From positions 22,629-86,628 of the forward strand of contig JAUPUU010000080.1 of assembly GCA_030917395.1 (NCBI GenBank): a stretch of 64,000 bases of DNA, in the 5' to 3' direction. The translations under genes were made by a program, and so were the position numbers. Below, piece after piece: positions 16,348-24,169 of the stretch. Under the pieces are notes generated by a model. That model did no database searches, was not told where the DNA came from, and worked only from the letters and a program-made list of their open reading frames with translations. How positions within the stretch are numbered: position 1 is the first letter of the stretch; each line of letters opens with the position of its first letter. This DNA is from Cyanobacteriota bacterium erpe_2018_sw_21hr_WHONDRS-SW48-000092_B_bin.40 (lineage in GTDB: Bacteria > Cyanobacteriota > Vampirovibrionia > Obscuribacterales > Obscuribacteraceae).

Positions 16348-17790
16348 ATGAACTTTCAAAAAAATTGGCCCATGAGTAAACTGGCCAATATTAGGTCTTT
16401 TAGTTTGACTCTAGGCCTAGGACTTTGCCTCACCGCTGGGATATCAAACAATCCAGCCTATGCAACAGATGCAGCGAGCACTGACAAGCCTGATATCAAA
16501 ATCAAGAGCCCGCTCATACCGGTCAACAAAGACTTCAAATTGGCCAATGGTCTAAGGGTAGTTCTCTCAGAAGATCATTCGGTGCCAGTGGTATCAGTAG
16601 CAATTGTCTATGACGTTGGTGCCAGAGATGAAGTGAAAAAGCGCTCTGGTTTCGCTCACCTCTTTGAACACATGATGTTTCAAGGCTCAGAAAATGTCGG
16701 CAAGATGGAACACTTCAAATACATCGAAAGTGCCGGCGGCAGTCTAAACGCCTCTACTCATGCGGATTTCACTAACTACTTCGAAAAGATGCCCAGCAAT
16801 CAGTTAGAACTGGCACTTTGGCTTGAGTCTGATCGCATGCGCTCTCTCAAGGTCACGCCCGAAAAATTTGCCAACCAGCTAGAGACCGTAAAGGAAGAGA
16901 AGCGACTACGAGTCGACAACCAACCTTATGTACCCGCTTCAATTAAACTGGAAGAAATGGCTTTCGATAACTGGAGTAACGGCCACCCGCCGATTGGCTA
17001 CTTTGAAGATTTAGAAGCATCCTCAGTAGAGGACGTGCGCAAATTCTTTGACACATACTACGCTCCTAACAATGCCACCATGGCAATCGTTGGCGATTTC
17101 AACAGTGATGAAGCAGCCCGTTTAGTAGAAAAATACTTCGCCACTATTCCCAAAGTCATACTGCCTAAGCGACCGGACCTGAGCGAACCAACTCAGACAA
17201 AGGCTAAGTACTTGCGCGTGGAAGACCCACAGGCCCAGGCTCCGGCCTTCTGGATTGCCTGGAAAGCACCGGCACGGAGAGAGAAAGACTTCTACGCCCT
17301 TAACTTGCTGCAGACCATCCTTGCCACTGGCGAGTCATCAAGGCTATACCAGCGCCTGGTCAAAGAAGATCAAGTGGCTTTGCAAGTTGACTGCTCTTAT
17401 GATGAACGCCGAGGCCCATCACTTTTTGAGACTTTCGTAGTCTACAAGCCGGGTTCGACTCCTGAAAAAGTAAGAGAAGTGGTTTTCCAAGAACTGGACA
17501 AAATCAAAACGGCAAAGGTGACCGACGTAGAATTGCAAAAAGCAAAAAACCAAATTTTACGCCAACTTTTCTCGTCTAATAGCCATTCTTCACTACAGAG
17601 ATCTTTGGGAAGAGCTGAAATTCTGGCCGAGTATACGTCTTTCTTTGGAGACCCTGGTTTGGTCGACAAAGATGTCGAGGCCTATCTGAATGTCACCACA
17701 GATGACATTCAGCGCGTGGCTGGCAAAATGTTTAATCACGAAGGTTCCACCACTGTCGATGTGGTTCCGGCAAAGAAAAAGGAAAGCTAG
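16348..17790 (+). CDS. M16 zinc metallopeptidase, catalytic subunit
   Basis: A 480-residue exported peptidase of the pitrilysin/MPP-beta family. An N-terminal signal sequence ends near NPAYA. The zinc site is complete: HLFEH gives His104, Glu107 and His108, and Glu183 follows exactly 74 residues later (HxxEH-x74-E). The two-domain M16 half-barrel length fits a small M16B enzyme that needs a partner. It lies 8 bp before a second M16 gene that lacks zinc ligands, so the pair is expected to act as an alpha/beta heterodimer in the periplasm. AAGGAT lies upstream of the ATG. Confidence 0.93.
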   Translation: MNFQKNWPMSKLANIRSFSLTLGLGLCLTAGISNNPAYATDAASTDKPDIKIKSPLIPVNKDFKLANGLRVVLSEDHSVPVVSVAIVYDVGARDEVKKRSGFAHLFEHMMFQGSENVGKMEHFKYIESAGGSLNASTHADFTNYFEKMPSNQLELALWLESDRMRSLKVTPEKFANQLETVKEEKRLRVDNQPYVPASIKLEEMAFDNWSNGHPPIGYFEDLEASSVEDVRKFFDTYYAPNNATMAIVGDFNSDEAARLVEKYFATIPKVILPKRPDLSEPTQTKAKYLRVEDPQAQAPAFWIAWKAPARREKDFYALNLLQTILATGESSRLYQRLVKEDQVALQVDCSYDERRGPSLFETFVVYKPGSTPEKVREVVFQELDKIKTAKVTDVELQKAKNQILRQLFSSNSHSSLQRSLGRAEILAEYTSFFGDPGLVDKDVEAYLNVTTDDIQRVAGKMFNHEGSTTVDVVPAKKKES

Positions 17791-17798
17791 AGTTAAAA

Positions 17799-19388
17799 AT
17801 GAAATTGCAAGCACTAAAAACAAGACTCTTCAGCCTCACTGCCGTATCCCTTTTGCTCACCTCATCACTTTTGCCAGCCATGGCTAAAGTAAAAATCGCA
17901 CCGAAGACCAAGCCAACCACGAGCAGCGTCGTCGTACCAGAGCAGCCAGTGATACCAAAAGCCCAGAGCATCTCTCGCGCCCAGGTAACCAACACGGCTG
18001 TTGAAGCCTGGCGCAAAACTGCGCCCAAAATGTCAGCACCTAGGCCTTTTAACCTACCAGAAATCACCAGCTACAAGCTAGAAAATGGCCTGGAAGTGCA
18101 ACTGGTTGAAGACCACCGCTATCCCTTTATCTCAGCCACCATTGGGTTTAGGGACGGCTCCAGCAACGAACCCAAAGACATGCTGGGTCTAGCAGATATG
18201 ACAGCAGACCTGCTAACAGAAGGCACCACCACCAGAAAAAGTAAAGAGATTGCCTCTGAAATTGACTTCATTGGCGGTGGTTTGGCCGCGAGCACTGACT
18301 ACGATTACACGATTTTGAGCGGTTCAGCTCTATCGCCTTACACTGGCCGACTCTTTGATGTGCTCTCCGACGTGCTGCTGCACCCAAGTTTTCCCGAAAA
18401 CGAATTGGCCCTAAAGAAGATCAATCAGATTCAGGCCCTCACTATTAAACGAGGAAACCCTGAATTTCTGGTAGAAGAGAGATTCAACAAAGTGCTCTTC
18501 GGAGAGCATCCCTATTCTGTAATAGCACCCACCGAAGAATCGCTCAACAAAATCACCAGAAAAGACATAGAGGCTTATCACAAGGCCCATTACCAACCCA
18601 ATCATTCAGTAATGGTTGTAGTTGGGGACTTTGATAAGAACAAAATGCGCGAGCTAATTGCCAGCAAATTTGGTGAGCCTTGGAAGGCCTCAGATGTACC
18701 AATGGCAGCTCAGCCGGAAATGCCAAAACAAAACGGTAGACGCATATATCTAGTCGACCGCCCGGGTTCAGTGCAAACGGCTATTAAGGTAGGAAACGTT
18801 GGCGTAAAAAGAAGTGATCCTGATTACTTCGCCATGGTGGTAATGAATCAGATTCTTGGTGGTGCGGCTCACGCAAGACTGTTCCTCAATATTCGCGAAG
18901 CAAAAGGCTATACCTATGGTGCCTATAGCCGTATGTCTGCTCGCAAGCAACCTGGGACCTTCTTTGCTGGTGCCAATGTGCGCACCGAGGTGACCAATCC
19001 ATCGTTGCAAGAATTTCTCTACGAACTAGATCGCATGCGCACAACCAAAGTTACTGATGCCGAATTGAAGAGTGCGCAAAACTATCTAGCTGGTTCCTTC
19101 CAACTCGGCCTCGAGACACAAAGCGGACTGGCCCAGAGGCTGCTAGAAGCGAAGCTCTACGATCTTCCGGATGACTTCCTAAAAACCTATGCTGATAAAG
19201 TTACGGCAGTAAAAGTCGACGATGTAAGAGCAGCAGCCCGCAAACTAATTGACTCAAACAATCTGGTTGTGGCAGCCGTAGGCGATGCCAAGAAAATAAA
19301 AAGCGACCTTGAACTGTTCGGACCTGTAACCGTATACGATGCACAGGGAAAGCTAAGCTCAATATCAGACGAAAAGAAAAGTCAGTAA
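17799..19388 (+). CDS. M16 peptidase-like, non-catalytic partner subunit
   Basis: A 529-residue exported M16 homologue with a signal peptide (about residues 1-27, ending LLPAMA). Where the catalytic partner has HLFEH, this protein reads GLADMTADLL, so all three first-site residues are lost. The C-terminal substrate-binding Arg/Tyr pair is kept (RLFLNIREAKGYTYGAYS). This is the pattern of MPP-alpha-like subunits that supply substrate binding to a catalytic partner. The 8-bp spacing from the upstream catalytic gene supports stoichiometric co-expression. Confidence 0.92.
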   Translation: MKLQALKTRLFSLTAVSLLLTSSLLPAMAKVKIAPKTKPTTSSVVVPEQPVIPKAQSISRAQVTNTAVEAWRKTAPKMSAPRPFNLPEITSYKLENGLEVQLVEDHRYPFISATIGFRDGSSNEPKDMLGLADMTADLLTEGTTTRKSKEIASEIDFIGGGLAASTDYDYTILSGSALSPYTGRLFDVLSDVLLHPSFPENELALKKINQIQALTIKRGNPEFLVEERFNKVLFGEHPYSVIAPTEESLNKITRKDIEAYHKAHYQPNHSVMVVVGDFDKNKMRELIASKFGEPWKASDVPMAAQPEMPKQNGRRIYLVDRPGSVQTAIKVGNVGVKRSDPDYFAMVVMNQILGGAAHARLFLNIREAKGYTYGAYSRMSARKQPGTFFAGANVRTEVTNPSLQEFLYELDRMRTTKVTDAELKSAQNYLAGSFQLGLETQSGLAQRLLEAKLYDLPDDFLKTYADKVTAVKVDDVRAAARKLIDSNNLVVAAVGDAKKIKSDLELFGPVTVYDAQGKLSSISDEKKSQ

Positions 19389-19419
19389 GCATCAGTAAGT
19401 AAATATATAGGATAGAGCA

Positions 19420-19983
19420 ATGGCAAAGAGAGCATTAATAGTAGTAGACATTCAAAACGACTATTTCCCTGGTGGCAAATGGCCCCTTGTCGGCATGGAA
19501 GCGGCGGCAGACAACGCCGCACAACTTATTGCAAGTGCCCGAAAAAATGGTGAGCTAGTAGTTCATGTTCGCCACGAGTTTCCCACTGCCGAAGCACCTT
19601 TCTTCGCCCCTGGCTCCAAAGGCGCTCAAATACACTCTAAAGTACAAAACATCGCTGGGGAAGATGTAGTGGTAAAAAACCACATCAACTCATTTAGAAA
19701 TACAGACCTAGCAGAAGTATTGGACAAAAACAGCATTGACGAAGTGGTCATCTGTGGCGCCATGAGTCACATGTGCATCGATGCTGTAAGTCGCGCTGCT
19801 AATGATTTTGGCTACGACGTAATCGTTGTACATGACGCCTGTGCTACCAGAGACCTTGAATTTAATGGCAAAACAATTGCCGCAGCTGAAGTTCACAGCG
19901 CCTACATGTCAGCTCTACAGTTTGGCTATGCCAAAGTAGTTTCTACAGCTGAGCTTGCAGCATCACTACAATTAACGACATAG
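19420..19983 (+). CDS. Isochorismatase-family cysteine hydrolase (nicotinamidase-like)
   Basis: A 187-residue cytosolic hydrolase with the family Asp-Lys-Cys triad: Asp10 in ALIVVDIQNDY, Lys86 in VVVKNH and Cys119 in GAMSHMCIDA. The family covers nicotinamidase, isochorismatase, carbamoylases and ureidoacrylate hydrolases. The metal-binding DxHxxxxH pattern of true PncA is not clear, so nicotinamide is only one possible substrate. AGGATAGAG precedes the ATG. It follows the M16 pair by 31 bp and may share its transcript. Confidence 0.85.
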   Translation: MAKRALIVVDIQNDYFPGGKWPLVGMEAAADNAAQLIASARKNGELVVHVRHEFPTAEAPFFAPGSKGAQIHSKVQNIAGEDVVVKNHINSFRNTDLAEVLDKNSIDEVVICGAMSHMCIDAVSRAANDFGYDVIVVHDACATRDLEFNGKTIAAAEVHSAYMSALQFGYAKVVSTAELAASLQLTT

Positions 19984-20018
19984 ACCTGGATCACAGAGTT
20001 CCATCTACTGTCTTTGAT

Positions 20019-20648
20019 TCATAAGATCATAATGCTGGATAACGGCGGTTTGTGTTGTTGGCTTTGCTGAGAACCACTGAAAAGGCGAACTTTTCTAGTC
20101 AGCCAACCGGGCATGCGATGAGCCGATTGTGCCAGTTCACGGATGCCTTCAGGACTAAGATGGCTCAAGGCACTGGCCACAACTGAGTTATCACAATTTT
20201 TCTCTCCGACAAACCAGAGTGCGCTTATGATTTCACCTACTGGCGAATCACAAAGTGTAATCTTTCTAGGGGAGTAGCTCTTTAAAGTGATCTCTCGCTT
20301 CATTGATTGGAATACGCTGCTGACACCATATACGCTGAAAAGGTGCTGAGCTTGAGCAGGAGCAACTAGGCCAAACCTGCTTGCGATGTCGAGGCCGTGA
20401 ATAGCAATTTTCTTTTTGAAGACTTGCGCTTTGAACTTTGCCACCGCTAGTGGTTCAAAGTTTTGCTCGTTTGTTCGCAATGTAAAAAGTCCCCAAGCTA
20501 TGCGGGTAAGGTAGCCGCATTTGACCAACCTATACAGAGCCTGATCAATAGCCTCTCTTGTGCCAAGATTGAGTACCTGCTGAGTGGAAAACCATTCACC
20601 AGAAGACAGGTTAGAGATGAAGTTTAGAATATCGCCGTGACAGCTCAT
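20019..20648 (-). CDS. AbiEi/DUF6088-like antitoxin, orphan
   Basis: A 209-residue protein resembling the DUF6088/AbiEi family of type IV antitoxins. The N-terminal winged helix (about residues 15-60) contains STQQVLNLGTREAIDQAL, RLVKCGYLTRIAWGLF, the usual DNA-binding unit. The C-terminal part has EIISALWFVG and ALSHLSPEGIRELAQSAHRMPGWL, typical of the family. GAGGTG five bases before the ATG at 20648 supports the start. AbiEi proteins neutralise an AbiEii nucleotidyltransferase toxin and repress their own promoter by binding inverted repeats. No toxin gene lies downstream, where a convergent hydrolase ends, so this is an orphan regulator or antitoxin. Its upstream DNA holds a large inverted-repeat array. 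Confidence 0.7.
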   Translation of the reverse strand: MSCHGDILNFISNLSSGEWFSTQQVLNLGTREAIDQALYRLVKCGYLTRIAWGLFTLRTNEQNFEPLAVAKFKAQVFKKKIAIHGLDIASRFGLVAPAQAQHLFSVYGVSSVFQSMKREITLKSYSPRKITLCDSPVGEIISALWFVGEKNCDNSVVASALSHLSPEGIRELAQSAHRMPGWLTRKVRLFSGSQQSQQHKPPLSSIMIL

Positions 20649-20699
20649 GATTGCACCTCATAAACAGCGTGTATTCTTAATAACGTTGTGAGGAGGTAA

Positions 20700-20735
20700 A
20701 TGGTTCAAATAGTCAGTGTTAGATTTTCGGACTGA
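20700..20735 (+). other. Possible 11-codon leader ORF with strong Shine-Dalgarno
   Basis: On the plus strand, AGGAGG at 20691-20696 is followed after three bases by an ATG and an 11-codon frame (MVQIVSVRFSD) that stops inside the first unit of the repeat array. The spacing is shorter than usual. It could be chance, or the remnant of a gene start overrun by the repeats. There is no support beyond the ribosome-binding site. Confidence 0.2.
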
Positions 20736-21131
20736 ACTTCTAACTAGGTCCCGCTGTTAGATTTTCGGATTGAAATTCTAACTAAGTCCTCTGTTAGATT
20801 TTCGGATTGAAATTCTAACTAAGTCCTCTGTTAGATTTTCGGATTGAAATTCCAACTAGGACCCGCTATTAGATTCTCGGATTGAAATTCAAACTAAGTC
20901 CTCTGTTAGATTTCGGGATAGAAATTCTAACTAGGTCCCGCTGTTAGATTTTCGGATAGAAATTCTAACTAGGTCCCGCTGTTAGATTTTCGGATTGAAA
21001 TTCTAACTAGGTCCCTCTGCTAGATTTTCGGATTGAAATTCTAACTAGATCCAGCTGTTAGATCTCTGGACTGAAATTCTAACCAAATCCCGAAATTCAA
21101 TTTCCGCGCTGAAATACAATTCAAGACTCGC
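20717..21131. repeat. Tandem array of ~10 inverted-repeat units (37-38 bp period)
   Basis: Ten head-to-tail units run from 20717 to 21092, beginning near 20717, 20755, 20792, 20829, 20867, 20904, 20942, 20980, 21018 and 21056, with a decayed eleventh to about 21131. Each unit contains an imperfect inverted repeat (left arm GTTAGATTTTC, loop GGATT, right arm GAAATTCTAAC; one mismatch) and a 10-11 bp linker of two classes, AGGTCCCGC-like or AAGTCCTC-like. Arm mutations in individual copies are mostly not compensated, which argues for a DNA-binding role rather than conserved RNA hairpins. The array lies in the 533-bp gap upstream of the AbiEi-like gene and downstream of the TPR gene. It is not CRISPR-like: the linkers are too short and nearly identical. 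Confidence 0.92.
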
Positions 21132-21181
21132 ACACCAGTAGTAATGCAAGAACAGCAAATAATACCTGCATCAGCAAGATG

Positions 21182-22153
21182 CTATCTCATGCCTTGTTGA
21201 TTGATTAATTCAAGCAGCTGTTCGAAAGTTGAAAGTTCCGGACTTTCTGGATCGAGCGTTTTTATTTTTCGCAAATGCTCTTCTAGTTTTGGAATGTTCC
21301 AATAAATCAGATCAATAGTTGAGAGCATAAGCCAACCCTTAATCATGTTCGGATTTTGCCGTACAACTTTAGCAGCCAGATCTAAGGCTCTATCCACTTC
21401 ACCAGCAGTAAGAAGAATATGGCCTAGCTGAATATATGGCCATTCGAAATCAGGATACTCTCTTATAAGTAGTTCAAGTTTAGCTTTAGCATCAACAATC
21501 TCTTGCGTGATATAAAGCTTCAAAGCATCAACAAAGCGACGCGTCGCATCATCACTAACTCTGTCACGAGGAATACGGGTACGAAGTCGTATCTTTGCGC
21601 GCTTGCCTTGCATTGTGTCGCTGCCCTGAGAAATAGTCTTCTCCAGAGCAGAACGGGCCTGTTCAGCAAAACCAAGTTGTTCGTAGCGCGCTCCCATCTT
21701 TAAATAATCTGACTGCGATAGGCCCTCGGGCAAATAGTCGATAGGCAAACCGATACGTGGCAGCACCACACCCTCAACAACTTTATGTAAAGCACTATTG
21801 GCTAAATCATTTGCTAAAGAAAAAACATTGCCGACATTGCGCTTGGCCTTAGCCAGGGTTTCATTGCGATCGATTACCTTACCAGCTTCAGAACCGGCCA
21901 GCCTTACGGCTTCTTCGACGGTACCGCGCACAGCATTAACGGCATCATTAACCGTAAATGTAATCTCCAAAGCTGCCATCAGAGCTCCGACCTTGCGTCG
22001 AGTTTCTTCGGGTACGGCGTCGCCAGCAGCGGCCATACTGTAGCGTGAACTGGCAGCCATTTGCTTGGGCCACTTTAACATTTGATAGCGAATGGTAAGA
22101 CGCTGATACTCTGTTGCTGTCAGACCGTCTGGTACTTCTTTTGGTGGCAGCAT
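21182..22153 (-). CDS. TPR-type helical repeat protein
   Basis: A 323-residue protein without signal peptide. The C-terminal third carries TPR-like helices (PYIQLGHILLTAGEVDRALDL, then NPNMIKGWLMLSTIDLIYWN). Two copies of a short motif, PDGLTATEY near the N-terminus and PEGLSQSDYLKMGARYEQLG near residue 145, suggest an internal duplication flanking an Ala/Val-rich helical segment. The ATG at 22153 has TAGGAGC upstream, better than a TTG six codons earlier. The gene is divergent from cpaB. The function is unknown; it is probably a scaffold. Confidence 0.65.
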   Translation of the reverse strand: MLPPKEVPDGLTATEYQRLTIRYQMLKWPKQMAASSRYSMAAAGDAVPEETRRKVGALMAALEITFTVNDAVNAVRGTVEEAVRLAGSEAGKVIDRNETLAKAKRNVGNVFSLANDLANSALHKVVEGVVLPRIGLPIDYLPEGLSQSDYLKMGARYEQLGFAEQARSALEKTISQGSDTMQGKRAKIRLRTRIPRDRVSDDATRRFVDALKLYITQEIVDAKAKLELLIREYPDFEWPYIQLGHILLTAGEVDRALDLAAKVVRQNPNMIKGWLMLSTIDLIYWNIPKLEEHLRKIKTLDPESPELSTFEQLLELINQQGMR

Positions 22154-22201
22154 AATGCTCCTAATCCTCAAAACTCTTTCTTATAAAGGGCGCCAGCAAG
22201 A

Positions 22202-22215
22202 TCTCCATATGGAGA
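22202..22215. promoter_or_regulatory. 14-bp perfect palindrome in divergent intergenic region
   Basis: TCTCCATATGGAGA is a perfect palindrome lying between the divergent TPR gene (start 22153) and cpaB (start 22377). Its position fits an operator for a dimeric regulator of either gene, but no regulator gene is adjacent and chance cannot be excluded. Confidence 0.35.
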
Positions 22216-22376
22216 CCATCATATAAAGATCACCATTATACGGCCTGTAACACAAGCGTAACATGAGCCAGCGAGTATCCCAGGGTTTTCCCTATTATCG
22301 CCGAAGAGCACAGCAGGCAAGATGAAATCAGGAACGACTGATTTTTATAAATTTACGCCACCACAGGAGGTCGAAA

Positions 22377-23333
22377 ATGACCCTCAATCCTTTGCGCACA
22401 CTTTTCCTGATGCTCTCGCGCACCCCACCAGCAATTATGCTCTTAATGATTATAGGAGTGGCGGTGCTAGTCACTGTCACGGTTACAAGCTCTGAGTCGG
22501 TTCGCGACAAGGCCTTCAACGACACACTCAAAGATCTAGAAAGGAAAAACAATGCAAAAACAAAAGTTGTATATGTAATCAAAGATATTGCCGACGGGCA
22601 AGTAATCACTTCAGAAGCTCTTGAGGAAAAAGAGATTGAGCTAGCCAGAACACCTCAAGATGCAGTCACCAATTCAACTATTGCGATCGGTCGCACAGTT
22701 AAGTACGGTGTCAGCACTGGGCAAATTCTCTCGACTCACGATCTGGCACCACAAGGTATCAGCCTCAGTTTTGAATCACATGTCAAAGAAGGCATGCGAG
22801 CAGTTACTTTTGCTGTTGATGCCAATTCCGGCGTAGCCGGATTCATAGCTCCAGATAGTCATGTAGACATTCTCGGCATGGCTGGCAGTGGTGCTGATAC
22901 AAGAGTGGCGCCCATACTGTCTGATGTACAAGTTGTTGCTGTCGGTCAAATGTTCGAGCGACAAGCAAAAAATCAAGCCAATCCAGCCGGCTCTGTAACA
23001 GTAGCAGTTTCTCCAGAAGACACTCAGAAGCTGATAAAAGCACTATCGGCAAGCAAATTGTATCTTTCACTACGCAACGGCAGAGACCACACACCGGTGG
23101 CAACAGTTGACGTCACTGCGCTCTATCCTCGTCCAGCAAAGGCGATGAGTGCCACTAACAGCGGTGAACAAGCTCTCTCGAATCTGATACCCCCACCACT
23201 TCCTGATTTCAATGCTGGCCCCATAGCCAGTGCATCATTCAATTCGAGCAACGCCCAACCAGTTCCACCACCACTGCACGAAATTGAGATGTGGACGGGT
23301 TCAAAGAAAGACGTGGTATCAGTACCTAAATAG
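22377..23333 (+). CDS. cpaB: Flp pilus assembly protein CpaB (SAF-domain)
   Basis: A 318-residue inner-membrane-anchored protein. After a transmembrane helix (about residues 20-39) comes an SAF domain (VVYVIKDIADGQVITSEALEEKEI) and the RcpC/CpaB region with GMRAVTFAVDANSGVAGFIAPDSHVDIL. CpaB/RcpC proteins help the secretin and assembly apparatus of Tad/Flp pili. AGGAGGT upstream of the ATG is nearly ideal. No secretin, TadA ATPase or TadBC genes are in the window; the other Tad-like genes are 37 kb away. The C-terminus is Pro-rich and probably periplasmic. Confidence 0.85.
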   Translation: MTLNPLRTLFLMLSRTPPAIMLLMIIGVAVLVTVTVTSSESVRDKAFNDTLKDLERKNNAKTKVVYVIKDIADGQVITSEALEEKEIELARTPQDAVTNSTIAIGRTVKYGVSTGQILSTHDLAPQGISLSFESHVKEGMRAVTFAVDANSGVAGFIAPDSHVDILGMAGSGADTRVAPILSDVQVVAVGQMFERQAKNQANPAGSVTVAVSPEDTQKLIKALSASKLYLSLRNGRDHTPVATVDVTALYPRPAKAMSATNSGEQALSNLIPPPLPDFNAGPIASASFNSSNAQPVPPPLHEIEMWTGSKKDVVSVPK

Positions 23334-23354
23334 ACGGAGATTGACTGCTCGTAT

Positions 23355-24146
23355 CTAGCCTGCTCCAGGACTAGAAACCGGTTTTGGCCCTTTCTTCTCA
23401 GGTGAAGAAGGGGCTTTGCCGTCCTCTTTCTTCACCGCAGGTTTTGGTGCCACGACGGGAGTATTGAGCATTTTGATTTCAAATGTTTTACCAGTCGGAT
23501 TGATTTTCACTTTTCCGGAATCACAGTTTTTGGGATTCTTCAATTGAAACTGACAAACACTTTTAAATGTCATGTGCATGCCATCGCGATCAAAGCGACT
23601 CTTATCCGCCACGATAAATGGAGCAGGAATCAAAACTCTGGTAGAAGTTGCCACTGAAACCTGCCGTAAGTCTGGATTGATTTCGTCATAGAAAGTGATC
23701 AATTCAGGACGTTCAACAAAGAAGCCACCTGGTCCGCACTTATCCATAAAGCCGTTGGCGGCCTGCTTCACCGCTAGCGAATCTTTGCCATCGGAAGCAG
23801 CCTTACCAGCGAGAACAATGGCGGTATGACACATGCGCTCGTTGTAGTCGTAAGCAAGATTAGCAATGAAAATGTTGACGGCGAACAATGAAACAAAGGC
23901 CAGCAGCAAAACGCCGGCGGCCAAATCGAAAATACTCAACTTGCCAGGCTCATGAGCCGAACTGCTAACAGTGGGAGAGCCTGGAGCAGATACAGTGGAT
24001 GAAGCAGAGACAGTGGGTGAAGCTTCAGTGACCAGCTCCGAAGGCGCTGCTTCAGAAGGCGTTTCACGAGGCGAATCTTGAGACTTCGGCTCTTTTTTAG
24101 CTTCTTCCGTTTTTTCTACGTTTTCTTGTTCTGCTTCTTCTGACAC
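23355..24146 (-). CDS. Membrane protein with long acidic N-terminus (possible TadE-like)
   Basis: A 263-residue protein. Residues 1-70 are Glu/Ser/Pro-rich and predicted disordered, residues about 75-97 form one transmembrane helix (FDLAAGVLLLAFVSLFAVNIF), and the rest is a periplasmic domain with Cys residues (MCHTAIV, DKCGPGG, SVCQFQ, PKNCDSG) and a Lys/Pro-rich tail. The helix followed by a Lys/Asp-rich AAxxA segment is reminiscent of TadE-like pseudopilins, and it is convergent with cpaB, but the long N-terminal tail before the membrane helix is unusual for a pilin. The start is a GTG with a GAGG upstream. Function unknown. Confidence 0.5.
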   Translation of the reverse strand: MSEEAEQENVEKTEEAKKEPKSQDSPRETPSEAAPSELVTEASPTVSASSTVSAPGSPTVSSSAHEPGKLSIFDLAAGVLLLAFVSLFAVNIFIANLAYDYNERMCHTAIVLAGKAASDGKDSLAVKQAANGFMDKCGPGGFFVERPELITFYDEINPDLRQVSVATSTRVLIPAPFIVADKSRFDRDGMHMTFKSVCQFQLKNPKNCDSGKVKINPTGKTFEIKMLNTPVVAPKPAVKKEDGKAPSSPEKKGPKPVSSPGAG

Positions 24147-24169
24147 AGGGCCTCTAGTGTAAGCAAGTA

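Noticed and set aside
20717..21131. CRISPR array
   Set aside because: The linkers between inverted repeats are only 10-11 bp and nearly identical, and no cas gene is present.
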